DNA of 64,000 bases, from contig NZ_PTXL01000014.1 of assembly GCF_004343775.1 (NCBI RefSeq), forward strand, positions 62,001 through 126,000, in the 5' to 3' direction. Shown in pieces: positions 1 through 8,650 of this stretch. A program made the position numbers and the translations under genes. This stretch comes from Burkholderia sp. SRS-46. Its GTDB lineage: Bacteria > Pseudomonadota > Gammaproteobacteria > Burkholderiales > Burkholderiaceae. The notes beneath the pieces were generated by a model. That model had not been told where the DNA came from. It searched no databases and worked only from the letters and a program-made list of their open reading frames with translations. Positions within the stretch are counted from its first letter, which is position 1. Every line of letters begins with the position of its first letter.

Positions 1-2
1 AA

Positions 3-656
3 GGCCATATCCTGCTCGAGAACAGCCACCCGTTCATGCGCGAGCTGTGGGGCCGGCACTGGATCTTCGCGCATAACGGCGACCTGCACGACTACGCGCC
101 GGACATGGAAGGCAGCGTCTATCACCCGGTCGGCACGACCGACAGCGAGCAGGCGTTCTGCGTGCTGATGCAGGGCCTGCGCGAAGCGTTTCCCGGCGCG
201 CAGCCGCCGCTGCCCGAACTGTTCGAGCGGGTCGGCGAGCTGACCCGCGGCATCACCGACCACGGCGTGTTCAACTTCCTGATGTCGAACGGCCAGGCGC
301 TGTTCGCGCACTGCTCGACCCGCCTGCATTACATCGTGCGCCGCTGGCCGTTCTCGACCGCGCATCTCGTCGACGAAGACCTGTCGATCGACTTCGCGAA
401 ATACACGACGCCCGAAGATCGCGTCGCGGTGATCGCGACGCAGCCGCTCACCGACAACGAAGTCTGGACCGCGTTCGAGCCGGGCGAGCTGATCATGTTC
501 CAGTGCGGCGACGTCGCGGCGCGGATGCAGATCCCGGTGCCGCCCGCGGTGCTCGAGAAGCTGCGCAACCCGGCGCTCGACGCGTCGGCGTCCGCGCCGG
601 TGCGGCCGCGGCCGGCCGTCGAGGCCGACGTCAGCGAGGACGCGTTCGACTTCTGA
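3..656 (+). CDS. class II glutamine amidotransferase, C-terminal part (5' truncated by window)
   Basis: The reading frame is open from base 3 (first residues GHILLENSHPF) and stops at TGA 654-656, so the start lies before the window. The visible segment carries WIFAHNGDL, the conserved HNG-containing loop of Ntn-type class II glutamine amidotransferase domains of the YafJ type. The remaining ~200 residues fit the C-terminal half of such a domain, ending in a Pro/Ala-rich tail. Such proteins hydrolyse glutamine amide nitrogen for an unidentified acceptor. The N-terminal nucleophile cysteine would lie upstream and cannot be checked. An intrinsic terminator follows directly. The family is fairly certain, the substrate is unknown. 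Confidence 0.8.
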   Translation, partial: GHILLENSHPFMRELWGRHWIFAHNGDLHDYAPDMEGSVYHPVGTTDSEQAFCVLMQGLREAFPGAQPPLPELFERVGELTRGITDHGVFNFLMSNGQALFAHCSTRLHYIVRRWPFSTAHLVDEDLSIDFAKYTTPEDRVAVIATQPLTDNEVWTAFEPGELIMFQCGDVAARMQIPVPPAVLEKLRNPALDASASAPVRPRPAVEADVSEDAFDF

Positions 657-681
657 GCCGATCGCGTGGATCCCGAAAGAA

Positions 682-710
682 AACGCCCGGCATTGCCGGG
701 CGTTCTTGTT
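682..710 (+). terminator. rho-independent terminator after the amidotransferase
   Basis: Arms AACGCCCGGC and GCCGGGCGTT pair around an ATT loop and are followed by CTTGTTTG. It lies between the amidotransferase stop (656) and the convergent gltL stop (769), so it may serve both directions. Confidence 0.75.
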
Positions 711-768
711 TGCAGCGGTGGATCGCACGCGGCGCAGGCGGCGAGGATGGCCCCGCCGCCCTGCCCGC

Positions 769-1494
769 TCAGTGCAGGATCTTCGCGAGGAAGTCCTTGG
801 CGCGATCCGACTTCGGGTTCGCGAAGAACTCTTCCTTGCGGTCGTCCTCGACGATCGCGCCCTTGTCCATGAAGATCACGCGATGCGCGACCTTCTTCGC
901 GAAGCCCATCTCGTGCGTGACGACCATCATCGTCATCCCTTCCTGCGCGAGTTCGACCATCACGTCGAGCACCTCGTTGATCATCTCGGGATCGAGCGCC
1001 GAGGTCGGCTCGTCGAACAGCATCGCGATCGGGTCCATCGACAGCGCACGCGCGATCGCCACCCGCTGCTGCTGGCCGCCCGACAGCTGGCCCGGATACT
1101 TGTGCGCATGTGCCTTCAGGCCGACGCGGTCGAGCAGCTTCATGCCCTTCTCGTTCGCCTCGTCCTTGCCGCGGCCGAGCACCTTGACCTGCGCGAGCGT
1201 CAGGTTCTCGGTGATCGACAGGTGCGGGAACAGCTCGAAGTGCTGGAACACCATGCCGACCTTCGAACGCAGTTTCGACAGGTTCGTCTTCTTGTCGCCG
1301 ACCGACTGGCCGTTGACGAGGATCTCGCCCTGCTGGAACGGCTCGAGGCCGTTCACCGTCTTGATCAGCGTCGACTTGCCCGAGCCCGACGGCCCGCAGA
1401 CCACCACCACCTCGCCCTTCTTCACTTCCGTCGTGCAATCGGTGAGGACCTGAAACTGGCCGTACCACTTCGAAACGTTCTTGATGGAAATCAT
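769..1494 (-). CDS. gltL: glutamate/aspartate ABC transporter, ATP-binding subunit GltL
   Basis: A 241-residue ATPase that energises polar amino acid uptake at the inner membrane. Walker A GPSGSGKST is at residues 34-42, the Q-loop is in VFQHFELFPH (~82-91), the ABC signature LSGGQQQR is at 137-144 and Walker B MLFDEPTSALD runs from about 158. Length and motifs are standard for the GltL/GlnQ family. The start MISIKNVSKW is chosen because its ATG overlaps the gltK stop (ATGA, 1491-1494). It is the last gene of gltIJKL. Substrate assignment rests on the whole operon matching glutamate/aspartate systems; a related acidic or polar amino acid is possible. Confidence 0.93.
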   Translation of the reverse strand: MISIKNVSKWYGQFQVLTDCTTEVKKGEVVVVCGPSGSGKSTLIKTVNGLEPFQQGEILVNGQSVGDKKTNLSKLRSKVGMVFQHFELFPHLSITENLTLAQVKVLGRGKDEANEKGMKLLDRVGLKAHAHKYPGQLSGGQQQRVAIARALSMDPIAMLFDEPTSALDPEMINEVLDVMVELAQEGMTMMVVTHEMGFAKKVAHRVIFMDKGAIVEDDRKEEFFANPKSDRAKDFLAKILH

Positions 1495-2168
1495 CTTGTG
1501 ACCTTTTTCTGGAGACCTTTGACGAGGGCGGATGCCACCGAGCAAATCACGAAATAGCATGCGCCCGCGAACAGGATCATCTCGACGCTCGTGCCGTCGC
1601 GATCGCCGATGTTCGCGGCCGTGCGGAAGAAGTCCGCGAGACTGATCACGTAGACGAGCGACGTGTCCTGGAACAGCACGATCGCCTGCGTGAGCAGCAG
1701 CGGCACCATCGCGCGGAAGGCCTGCGGCAGGATCACGAGGCGCATCGCCTGCGCGTAGTTCATGCCGAGCGCGAACGCGGCATTCACCTGCCCGCGCGGC
1801 ACCGCCTGGATGCCGGCGCGGATGATCTCCGAATAATACGCGGCCTCGAACAGCGAGAACGCGACCATCGCCGACGCGAGCCGGATGTCGATCGTCGGCG
1901 ACAGCCCGAGCACGCCCTGCAGCACCTGCGGCACGATCAGGAAGAACCACAGCAGCACCATCACGAGCGGGATCGAGCGGAACACCGTCACGTAGCCCTG
2001 CGCGAACCATGCGAGCGGCTTCACGCCCGACAGCCGCATCAGCGCGAGCAGCGTGCCCCAGACGATCCCGACGACGATCGCGAGCGCGGTGATCTGGAAG
2101 GTGATGGCGGCGCCCGTCCAGAGCGTCGGCAGCGCGCCGGGAATACTACTCCAGTCGAACTGATGCAT
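1491..2168 (-). CDS. gltK: glutamate/aspartate ABC transporter permease GltK
   Basis: A 225-residue inner-membrane permease of the HisM/GltK family. It has several hydrophobic helices and the EAA-type coupling loop seen as AFEAAYYSEIIRAGIQAVPRG-like sequence near residues 95-115, which contacts the ATPase GltL. The start is ATG 2168 (MHQFDWSS), preceded by GGAGG six bases upstream; the gltJ stop TGA overlaps this ATG by one base (TGATG), indicating translational coupling. A GTG one codon upstream is less likely because it would be too close to the Shine-Dalgarno sequence. It pairs with GltJ to form the heterodimeric channel. Confidence 0.92.
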   Translation of the reverse strand: MHQFDWSSIPGALPTLWTGAAITFQITALAIVVGIVWGTLLALMRLSGVKPLAWFAQGYVTVFRSIPLVMVLLWFFLIVPQVLQGVLGLSPTIDIRLASAMVAFSLFEAAYYSEIIRAGIQAVPRGQVNAAFALGMNYAQAMRLVILPQAFRAMVPLLLTQAIVLFQDTSLVYVISLADFFRTAANIGDRDGTSVEMILFAGACYFVICSVASALVKGLQKKVTR

Positions 2169-2908
2169 CACTTGCCTCCGATGTAGCCGGGCAGCCGCGA
2201 GCGGCTTTCGATCCAGCGCATGAACGCCATCACGACGAGGTTGATGATCACGTATGCAAGCGTGACCGCGATGAACGATTCATACGTCTGCGCGGTGTAG
2301 TCGACGAGCTGGCGCGCCTGTGCGGACAGGTCGAGCAAGCCGATCGTCGACGCGACCGCCGAGTTCTTGAAGATGTTCAGGAATTCCGACGTCAGTGGCG
2401 GCACGATGATCCGGTAGGCGACCGGCAGCAGCACGTAGCGATACGTCTGCCACTGCGTGAAGCCCATCGCGAGGCCGGCGGCGCGCTGGCCCTTCGGCAG
2501 CGCGTTGATGCCCGAGCGCACCTGCTCGCACACGCGCGCGCCCGTGAACAGGCCGAGGCAGACGATCGACGCGGTGAAGAACTGCGTGCCGGGCGGCAAC
2601 TGCTTGATCCAGGTGCCGATCGATACCGGCAGCAGTTCGGGCACGACGAGGTACCAGACGAAGAACTGCACGATCAGCGGAATGTTCCGGAAGATCGACA
2701 CGTACAGCGTGCCGAGCGCGGACAGCCATTTGTTCGGGACGGTGCGCAGCACGCCGAACAGCGAACCGACGATCAGCGCGATCACCCAGGCGACGAGCGA
2801 CACCTTGATCGTCACCCAGAATCCCGACATCAGCCAGCCGAGATAGGTCGTCGGCTCGCCGGTCGAGACGGGGCTCAGGAAGATGCCCCAGTTCCAGTGG
2901 TATGACAT
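2168..2908 (-). CDS. gltJ: glutamate/aspartate ABC transporter permease GltJ
   Basis: A 246-residue permease of the same family as GltK, with about five membrane helices and an EAA loop region (CEQVRSGINALPKGQ, mid-protein). The start is ATG 2908 (MSYHWNWGIF), with GGAGTC seven bases upstream. It is separated from gltI by an 84-base intercistronic stretch that contains a terminator-like hairpin, so it is probably expressed at a lower level than the binding protein. Its stop overlaps the gltK start. Confidence 0.92.
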   Translation of the reverse strand: MSYHWNWGIFLSPVSTGEPTTYLGWLMSGFWVTIKVSLVAWVIALIVGSLFGVLRTVPNKWLSALGTLYVSIFRNIPLIVQFFVWYLVVPELLPVSIGTWIKQLPPGTQFFTASIVCLGLFTGARVCEQVRSGINALPKGQRAAGLAMGFTQWQTYRYVLLPVAYRIIVPPLTSEFLNIFKNSAVASTIGLLDLSAQARQLVDYTAQTYESFIAVTLAYVIINLVVMAFMRWIESRSRLPGYIGGK

Positions 2909-2920
2909 GGGCAAGACTCC

Positions 2921-2958
2921 AGCAAAAAGAAACGGAAGAAGCGTGGCCTCTTCCGTTT
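2921..2958 (-). terminator. intercistronic hairpin with U-tract between gltI and gltJ
   Basis: Ten-base arms AAACGGAAGA and TCTTCCGTTT (2930-2939 and 2949-2958) enclose a nine-base loop. On the transcribed minus strand the hairpin is followed by TTTCTTTTTG. This is an intrinsic-terminator shape inside the operon. It probably gives partial termination, so gltI mRNA exceeds gltJKL mRNA; it could also protect the gltI 3' end. Confidence 0.65.
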
Positions 2959-2992
2959 CATCAGCGTCAATAGTGCATCAACGGACGCGTGG

Positions 2993-3886
2993 TCAGTCGA
3001 GCGCCTTGTCGTTCGGGTTCGCGTAAAGCTTCTTCATCGAATCGCTCAGCGGGAAGTTCAGGTTCAGCCCCTTCGGCGGGATCGGGTTCTCGAACCACTT
3101 CGCGTAGATCTTTGCGGCTTCGCCCGACTTCTCGACCTGCGCGATCGCGTCGTCGACGACCTTCTTGAACTCCGTATCGCCCTTGCGCATCATGCAGCCG
3201 TAAGCTTCTTCCGACTGCGGCGTGCCGACGATCACCCACTCGCCCGGCTGCTTCGCCTTCGCGCGTTCGCCCGCCAGCAGCGCGTCATCCATCATGAACG
3301 CGACCGCGCGGCCCGACTCCAGCGTATTGAACGAATCGCCGTGATCCTTCGCGCTGATGATGTTCATGCCGAGCTGCTTGTCGTTGTTCATCTTGCGCAG
3401 CAGGCGCTCGGACGTCGTGCCCGCCGTCGTCACGACGGTCTTGCCCTTCAGGTCCGCGAAATCCTTGACGCCCGAATCCTTCTTCGTCATCAGGCGCGTG
3501 CCGATCACGAAGATCGTGTCCGAGAAGGCAGCCTGCTGCTGGCGCTCCGCGTTGTTGGTCGTCGAGCCGCACTCGATGTCGACCGTGCCGTTCTGCACGA
3601 GGGGGATGCGGTTCTGCGAGGTGACCGGGATGTTCTTCGTCTGCAGGTTCGGCAAGTTCAGCTTCTTCTTCACCGCGTCGACGATCTTCAGCTGGAACTC
3701 GCGCGAATAGCCGACCACCTGCTGGTTCTGGTCGTAATAGGAAAACGGAATCGACGACTCGCGGTGGCCCAGCGCGATCACGCCCGTGTCCTTGATTTTC
3801 TTCAGCGTGCCGGTCTCCTGCGCATGCGCGCCGCTTGCGAACGCGCAAAGCGCCGCGGCCATCAGGAATGCCTTGTGGTATTTCAT
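2993..3886 (-). CDS. gltI: glutamate/aspartate periplasmic binding protein GltI
   Basis: A 297-residue secreted solute-binding protein of the type 3 family (SBP_bac_3). MKYHKAFLMAAALCAFASGAHA is a typical signal peptide (~1-22). It is followed by the family opening GTLKKIKDTGVIALGHRESSIPFSYYD and the RIPLVQNGTVDIECGSTTNNAER motif. The start is the ATG at 3886: AAGGAG lies nine bases upstream, whereas an in-frame ATG three codons earlier directly abuts the Shine-Dalgarno sequence. It delivers substrate to GltJK. It is the first gene of the operon, with a candidate promoter at 3918-3946. Confidence 0.93.
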   Translation of the reverse strand: MKYHKAFLMAAALCAFASGAHAQETGTLKKIKDTGVIALGHRESSIPFSYYDQNQQVVGYSREFQLKIVDAVKKKLNLPNLQTKNIPVTSQNRIPLVQNGTVDIECGSTTNNAERQQQAAFSDTIFVIGTRLMTKKDSGVKDFADLKGKTVVTTAGTTSERLLRKMNNDKQLGMNIISAKDHGDSFNTLESGRAVAFMMDDALLAGERAKAKQPGEWVIVGTPQSEEAYGCMMRKGDTEFKKVVDDAIAQVEKSGEAAKIYAKWFENPIPPKGLNLNFPLSDSMKKLYANPNDKALD

Positions 3887-3917
3887 TTTGTTCATCTCCT
3901 TGGCTAAAACCCGCGCC

Positions 3918-3946
3918 AGTGTATCAAAGTAATTTTTCTGAAAGAA
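3918..3946 (-). promoter_or_regulatory. candidate sigma-70 promoter for gltIJKL
   Basis: On the minus strand, TTCTTT (3941-3946) and TACACT (3918-3923) are separated by 17 bases in a locally AT-rich stretch, 32 bases upstream of the gltI start. The -35 match is weak; the -10 is reasonable. Confidence 0.4.
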
Positions 3947-4020
3947 CTGGTTGTTTTCCGCACGCCGGACCACCCTCGGCGAAGCCGTCCTCCCGGCTCC
4001 GGCCACCCGGATGCGCAAGC

Positions 4021-4046
4021 GGGCGGCACCGGATCCGGTGCCGCCC
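4021..4046 (-). terminator. perfect palindrome, likely gdhA transcript end
   Basis: A 26-base perfect inverted repeat with half-site GGGCGGCACCGGA lies 60 bases beyond the gdhA stop. No T-run follows, so it may act as a factor-dependent terminator or mRNA-end stabiliser. Confidence 0.5.
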
Positions 4047-4105
4047 GCGAGGGGTCATGTCGGCAATCCGGCGGATTGCGTCATGTTCCGATCGAAGTCA
4101 ATCGA

Positions 4106-5392
4106 TCAGGGATACAGACCACGCATTTCGCGCGCCATCAGGATACGCTTGCACGCGACGATGAACGCCGCGGTACGCACCGACACCTTGTGCTCTTCCG
4201 CAACCGCCCACACGCCGGCGAATGCTTCGCGCATCACGCGCTCGAGACGGTGGTTGATCTCGTCTTCGGTCCAGAAGAAGCTCGAGAAATCCTGCACCCA
4301 CTCGAAGTACGACACGGTCACGCCACCCGCGTTCGCGATCACGTCCGGGATCACCAGCACGCCGTTCGCGCTCAGGATGTCGTCCGCCGCGGTCGTCGTC
4401 GGGCCGTTCGCGCCTTCGACGATGATCTTCGTGCGGATCTTCGATGCGTTCTTCTCGGTGATCTGGTTTTCCAGTGCCGCCGGGATCAGGATGTCGGTTT
4501 CGACCGTCCAGAACTCGTCGTTCGGCATCGGCTCCGAGCCCGGGAAACCTGCGACGCCGCCCGTCTGCGCGACGTGGTCGAGCAGCTTGTTCGAGTCGAG
4601 GCCGGCCGGCTGGTAGATCGTGCCGGTGTGATCCTGCACCGCGATCACCTTCGAGCCCGCTTCCTGGAACAGCTTCGCCGCGATGCCGCCGACGTTGCCG
4701 AAGCCTTGCACCGCGATGCGCGCGCCTTCGATCTCGAGACCCTTCTTCTTCGCCGCTTCGCAGCCGACCACGAACACGCCGCGGCCGGTCGCTTCCTTGC
4801 GGCCGAGCGAACCGCCGAGCGAGATCGGCTTGCCGGTCACGACGCCGGTGGCCGTCTGGCCCTGGTTCATCGAGTAGGTGTCCATCATCCACGCCATCAC
4901 CTGTTCGTTGGTGTTGACGTCCGGCGCCGGAATGTCGGTGTTCGGGCCGATGATGATGCCGATTTCGCTGGTGTAGCGGCGCGTCACGCGCTCGAGCTCA
5001 CCGCGCGACAGCTTGCGCGGGTCGACGCGGATGCCGCCCTTCGCGCCGCCGTACGGCACGTTGACCGCCGCGTTCTTCACCGACATCCACGCCGACAGCG
5101 CCATCACTTCCGACAGCGTCACGTCCTGGTGGTAGCGCACGCCGCCCTTGCCCGGGCCGCGCGACACGTTGTGCTGCACGCGGTAGCCCTCGAAGTGCGC
5201 GACGGTGCCGTTGTCGAGCTCGATCGGCACGTCGACGACCAGGATGCGCTTCGGACGCTTCAGCGTTTCGAGCCAGCGCGACAGCGAGCCGAGGTACGGC
5301 GCGACGCGATCGACTTGCTGAAGGTAGTTGCCCCACGGGCCGAGATCGTCGGCGTGCAGGTAGGACGGGATGGACTGCAGTTGCGAAGACAT
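4106..5392 (-). CDS. gdhA: glutamate dehydrogenase (Glu/Leu/Phe/Val dehydrogenase family)
   Basis: A 428-residue cytosolic enzyme interconverting glutamate and 2-oxoglutarate plus ammonium. Characteristic segments are NVSRGPGKGGVRYHQDV and VPYGGAKGGIRVDPRKLS (the catalytic lysine loop), then the dinucleotide-binding IAVQGFGNVGG in the second half, and IIVEGANGPTT near the end. The start MSSQLQSIPSYL is supported by GGAGA a few bases upstream. Length matches the ~420-430 residue hexameric class. Its place beside glutamate uptake genes suggests glutamate catabolism, although the coenzyme preference is not visible. Confidence 0.93.
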   Translation of the reverse strand: MSSQLQSIPSYLHADDLGPWGNYLQQVDRVAPYLGSLSRWLETLKRPKRILVVDVPIELDNGTVAHFEGYRVQHNVSRGPGKGGVRYHQDVTLSEVMALSAWMSVKNAAVNVPYGGAKGGIRVDPRKLSRGELERVTRRYTSEIGIIIGPNTDIPAPDVNTNEQVMAWMMDTYSMNQGQTATGVVTGKPISLGGSLGRKEATGRGVFVVGCEAAKKKGLEIEGARIAVQGFGNVGGIAAKLFQEAGSKVIAVQDHTGTIYQPAGLDSNKLLDHVAQTGGVAGFPGSEPMPNDEFWTVETDILIPAALENQITEKNASKIRTKIIVEGANGPTTTAADDILSANGVLVIPDVIANAGGVTVSYFEWVQDFSSFFWTEDEINHRLERVMREAFAGVWAVAEEHKVSVRTAAFIVACKRILMAREMRGLYP

Positions 5393-5567
5393 GGATTCTC
5401 CAACGGTCAACGGATGGCGCACATTGTCGAAAAACCCGTTTTTTTTATCCAATGCCGTTTGCTTATTCGATTATGCGTTTTGTGCATGATCGTTATTTTT
5501 CGCAAATCCGCGGTCGATTTACGCAAGAACGGCTGCGATCGGCCGTCGATCCGCCGCCGCGCGAACG

Positions 5568-6521
5568 CTATGCGACCACCTCGCGCAGCTCGTTGCTGAC
5601 GACTTCCCACAAGGTGCGCACGAGTTTCTGCCGCGGCTCGTCGCCCTGCAGCGCGACCTTGTCGCAGTACAGGCGGATCTCCATCGTCAGCGTGAACGGA
5701 TGCGCGGCGCCGCGCCCGCCGCGGTCGAGCCGGATCAGCCGGCCGCCCGCGACTGCGTCCTCGACCGCGCTGTGCGGCAGGAACGCGACGCCGTGGCCAG
5801 CGAGCGCCATCGCCTTCAGCCCTTCCGCCATGTCGGTCTCGTACACGCGGTCGAGGAACAGCGGCGCCGGCGCGTTCGCGATGATCACTTCCGTCATCCG
5901 GCCGAGATACGCGTTCGGCGTATAGGACAGATACGGCACGCGCGCGTCCGCCGTGCCGGGCAGCGTGTAGCGCGGCCGCCCGGCGCGGGCCGGCGCCGAG
6001 AACGGGCTGATCGGCTCGCTGCCGAGCGTCAGCATGTCGTAGCGTGCGGGGTCGAGCGCGACCGGATGGCTCGGATGGTGATAGCCCATCACGAGATCGC
6101 AGCCGCCCTCGACGAGCGACAGCACCGCGTCGTGGACGTTCAGCGCGCGTAGCCGCGTGTGAACCGGCCCCATCTTCGCCTCGATCCGCTGCAGCCAGCG
6201 CGGGAAATAGGTGAGCGACAGCGTGTGCGGCACCGCGAACTCGATCGTCGGCACCGGCGCGCCGACGTGGCCGCGCAGCAGCGTGCGCGCCTCGTGCGCC
6301 TGCGACAGCATCGTCAGCGCCTGCTCGTAGAAGATCTGGCCCGCCTGCGTGAGCCGGGTCGGATAAACCGAACGATCGATCAGTTCGGTCGCGAGCCACG
6401 CCTCGAGTGCCTGGATGCGCCGCGAAAACGCCGGCTGGGACACGTGCCGCAGCTCGGCGGAGCGGCTAAAGCTGCGCGTCTCCGCGAGCGAGACGAAGTC
6501 TTCGAGCCATTTCAGTTCCAT
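5568..6521 (-). CDS. LysR-family transcriptional regulator
   Basis: A 317-residue regulator. The N-terminal winged helix reads MELKWLEDFVSLAETRSFSRSAELRHVSQPAFSRRIQALE (helix-turn-helix about residues 18-37), followed by a LysR substrate-binding domain with FAVPHTLSLTYFPRWLQRIE. The start MELKW is the canonical LysR start; the open frame extends further upstream but into low-complexity GC-rich sequence. It lies divergent from the NNP transporter (6963) and next to gdhA (5392), so either could be its target. The ligand is unknown. Confidence 0.85.
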   Translation of the reverse strand: MELKWLEDFVSLAETRSFSRSAELRHVSQPAFSRRIQALEAWLATELIDRSVYPTRLTQAGQIFYEQALTMLSQAHEARTLLRGHVGAPVPTIEFAVPHTLSLTYFPRWLQRIEAKMGPVHTRLRALNVHDAVLSLVEGGCDLVMGYHHPSHPVALDPARYDMLTLGSEPISPFSAPARAGRPRYTLPGTADARVPYLSYTPNAYLGRMTEVIIANAPAPLFLDRVYETDMAEGLKAMALAGHGVAFLPHSAVEDAVAGGRLIRLDRGGRGAAHPFTLTMEIRLYCDKVALQGDEPRQKLVRTLWEVVSNELREVVA

Positions 6522-6962
6522 GCTGGCGGGCGCGGCGGGCCGCGGTCGGGAAGAAGCCTGCATTCTACCGGCGCAACGGGGCGCGGCGCGGTCGCGTCGG
6601 GCCGCGCCGGGACGAGCGCCCCCGCGCGGTGCTGCGCCGGGCGCATGACGCTCGTTGTGCATCGCCGCACCAGCGCCGCGCCGCGCGCACGCCCGCGGTG
6701 CCGGCGCCCCGCCTCGCATCCGGCTTGCGCGCGATTTGTGCCGGCGGGTGCCGCCGGCCGCAGGCTCCCGCCGTGCGTGGCCCGCGTGGCCCGCGTGGCC
6801 CGCGCGGGCCGGACGCGGCGCCGGCCCAAGGCCCGGCAAAAACTGCCGATCGCTGGCATGGACATTGCGGAACGGATTCCCGGATCCGCCGCCGCGCGGC
6901 CGCCCGACGTTCCGTCCGACCTCGCCCGGCTTTGCGGCCGGCAACCCGAAGAGGCTCCACCC
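6522..6962. other. 441-base intergenic region, very GC-rich, with a 9-base tandem repeat
   Basis: The region separates the LysR gene (minus) from the transporter (plus). It has no convincing gene: apparent frames are Arg/Pro/Ala-rich low-complexity translations. The only clear structure is the tandem repeat at 6776-6802. AAGAGG shortly before 6963 is the ribosome binding site of the transporter. Confidence 0.6.
6776..6802. repeat. 9-base tandem repeat, three copies
   Basis: CGTGGCCCG is repeated three times head to tail and then decays (CGCGGGCC). The array lies 160 bases upstream of the transporter start. Confidence 0.8.
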
Positions 6963-8363
6963 ATGAAGACCTTGCGCACTTCCCTGCAGAGCGGCAACTG
7001 GCGTTCACTGCTCGCGTGCTTCCTGTACTTCGACACCGGCTTCACCGTCTGGGTGCTTTATGGCCCGCTCGCGCCGTTCATCGGCAAGGACATCGCGATG
7101 TCCGCCGCGCAGCAGGGCTTTCTCGTCGCGGTGCCGGTGCTCGCCGCCGCGATCCTGCGCGTTACGCTCGGCAACCTGTACCAGTGCGCGAACGGCCGGC
7201 GCGTCGCGCTGATGGGCGTGCTGCTGTCCGCGCTGCCCGCGGTCGTGCTGCCGTGCGTGCCGGACACGCCGTCGTACGCGCTGCTGCTGGTGCTCGGGGT
7301 GTTCCTCGGGATCGGCGGCGCGAGCTTCGCGGTCGCGCTGCCGATGGCGGGCAGCAGCTATCCGCCGAAGGTGCAGGGCCTCGTGCTCGGCCTGGCCGCG
7401 GCCGGCAACATCGGCGCGGTGCTCGACGGGTTCATGTTTCCGCATATCGCGGCCGCCGTCGGCTGGCAGTTCTCGACCGCCGCCGCGCTGCCGCTGCTCG
7501 CGATCGCCGGCTTCGCGCTGTTCGCGTGGGCCGACGACCGCGGCGAGAAATCGGGCAGCGCGCCGCGCGCGCTCGGCGCGTTCGCGATCACGCTCGCGGG
7601 CCTCGTCGCGCTCGTGCTCGCGGTGCACGGCGGGCTGTTCGGCGCCGGCAAGACCGGCGTGCTGCTGCTGCCGGTGATGGGCGCGCTGCTCGCGATCGCG
7701 GTGCTGCCCGCGCGCTACCGCGCGGTGCTCGCCGAGCGCGACACGTGGGCCATCATGCTGATCTACAGCATCACGTTCGGCGGCTTCGTCGGCATGTCGT
7801 CGTACGTGACGCTGCTGCTCACGACGCTCTATCAGATGCCGAAGATCGAGGCCGGCCTGTTCATGTCGCTGCTGGCCTTCCTCGGCGCGATCGTGCGGCC
7901 GTTCGGCGGCCACCTCGCCGATCGCGTCACCGGCGTGCGCGCGCTGATCGTGCTGCTCGCCGCGATCGCCGCCGCCGATTTCGCTTTCGCCGCCTGGATG
8001 CCGCCGGTCACGGGCGGCATCGCGCTGCTGATCTGCCTGTACGTCGCGTTCGGGCTCGGCAACGGCGCGACGTTCCAGCTCGTGCCGCACCGCTGGCCGG
8101 GCAAGACCGGCCTGCTGTCGGGCATCGTCGGCGCGGCCGGCGGGATCGGCGGCTTCTATCTGCCCGTCGTGATGGGCATCGCGAAGGAAAGCACCGGCAG
8201 CTACCAGCTCGGCTTCGCGACGTTCGGCGCGCTCGCCACCTGCGCGTGCGGCGCGCTCGTGCTGCTGCGCGCGCCGTGGCTGCGCTGGGCGGCGCCCGCG
8301 GCAACCGCCCCGGCCGTCCCGGCCGCCGTGCCGCTCGGCGGCGCCGCAGGCGCCGCGGACTGA
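6963..8363 (+). CDS. MFS transporter of the nitrate/nitrite porter (NNP, NarK-like) type
   Basis: A 466-residue protein with about 12 hydrophobic helices. Two glycine-rich segments match NNP signature regions: PPKVQGLVLGLAAAGNIGAV around residues 137-156 and GIVGAAGGIGGFYLP about residues 386-400. The start ATG 6963 (MKTLRTSLQSGNW) has AAGAGG upstream. It would move nitrate, nitrite or a related small anion across the inner membrane. No nitrate or nitrite reductase gene is in the window, so the substrate is inferred from the family only. It is divergent from a LysR gene 441 bases away. Confidence 0.78.
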   Translation: MKTLRTSLQSGNWRSLLACFLYFDTGFTVWVLYGPLAPFIGKDIAMSAAQQGFLVAVPVLAAAILRVTLGNLYQCANGRRVALMGVLLSALPAVVLPCVPDTPSYALLLVLGVFLGIGGASFAVALPMAGSSYPPKVQGLVLGLAAAGNIGAVLDGFMFPHIAAAVGWQFSTAAALPLLAIAGFALFAWADDRGEKSGSAPRALGAFAITLAGLVALVLAVHGGLFGAGKTGVLLLPVMGALLAIAVLPARYRAVLAERDTWAIMLIYSITFGGFVGMSSYVTLLLTTLYQMPKIEAGLFMSLLAFLGAIVRPFGGHLADRVTGVRALIVLLAAIAAADFAFAAWMPPVTGGIALLICLYVAFGLGNGATFQLVPHRWPGKTGLLSGIVGAAGGIGGFYLPVVMGIAKESTGSYQLGFATFGALATCACGALVLLRAPWLRWAAPAATAPAVPAAVPLGGAAGAAD

Positions 8364-8470
8364 CGGGCCGCCGCACCTGGCGGGCCGCCGGGCCCGCCGA
8401 CGTGTGCGCCAGGGCCGCGTGCCAGACCGCGTGCCGGACGCCTCACGCTGGGCCGCTTTCCGAGCCACGT

Positions 8471-8500
8471 ACCGAGCCCACACCGAGCCCACACCGGGCC
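8471..8500. repeat. 11-base tandem repeat in the purB upstream region
   Basis: ACCGAGCCCAC occurs twice in tandem, followed by a decayed third copy (ACCGGGCC). It lies in the 287-base gap between the NNP transporter and purB. That gap otherwise holds only a likely purB promoter element. Confidence 0.6.
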
Positions 8501-8594
8501 TCCCGCCGGGCCCTGCACCGGGCGGCGCGGCCGGCCAACCGGCGCGGCTCGGCCGCGATCGACGCGCGACTGGGGGGTGGCCCCGCGCCGATGG

Positions 8595-8600
8595 TAAAAT
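8595..8600 (+). promoter_or_regulatory. candidate -10 element for purB
   Basis: TAAAAT in the AT-rich island ATGGTAAAATCGCGG, 50 bases before the purB start. No convincing -35 hexamer is visible. Confidence 0.35.
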
Positions 8601-8650
8601 CGCGGATTCTCCTCCCCCTCGTTCGACCCGGCCTCAAGGCCCGCCCGATC

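Noticed and set aside
6629..8650. Long plus-frame extension upstream of purB running through the NNP transporter
   Set aside because: It is an Arg/Ala-rich out-of-frame shadow of the transporter gene. PurB homology begins only at 8651.
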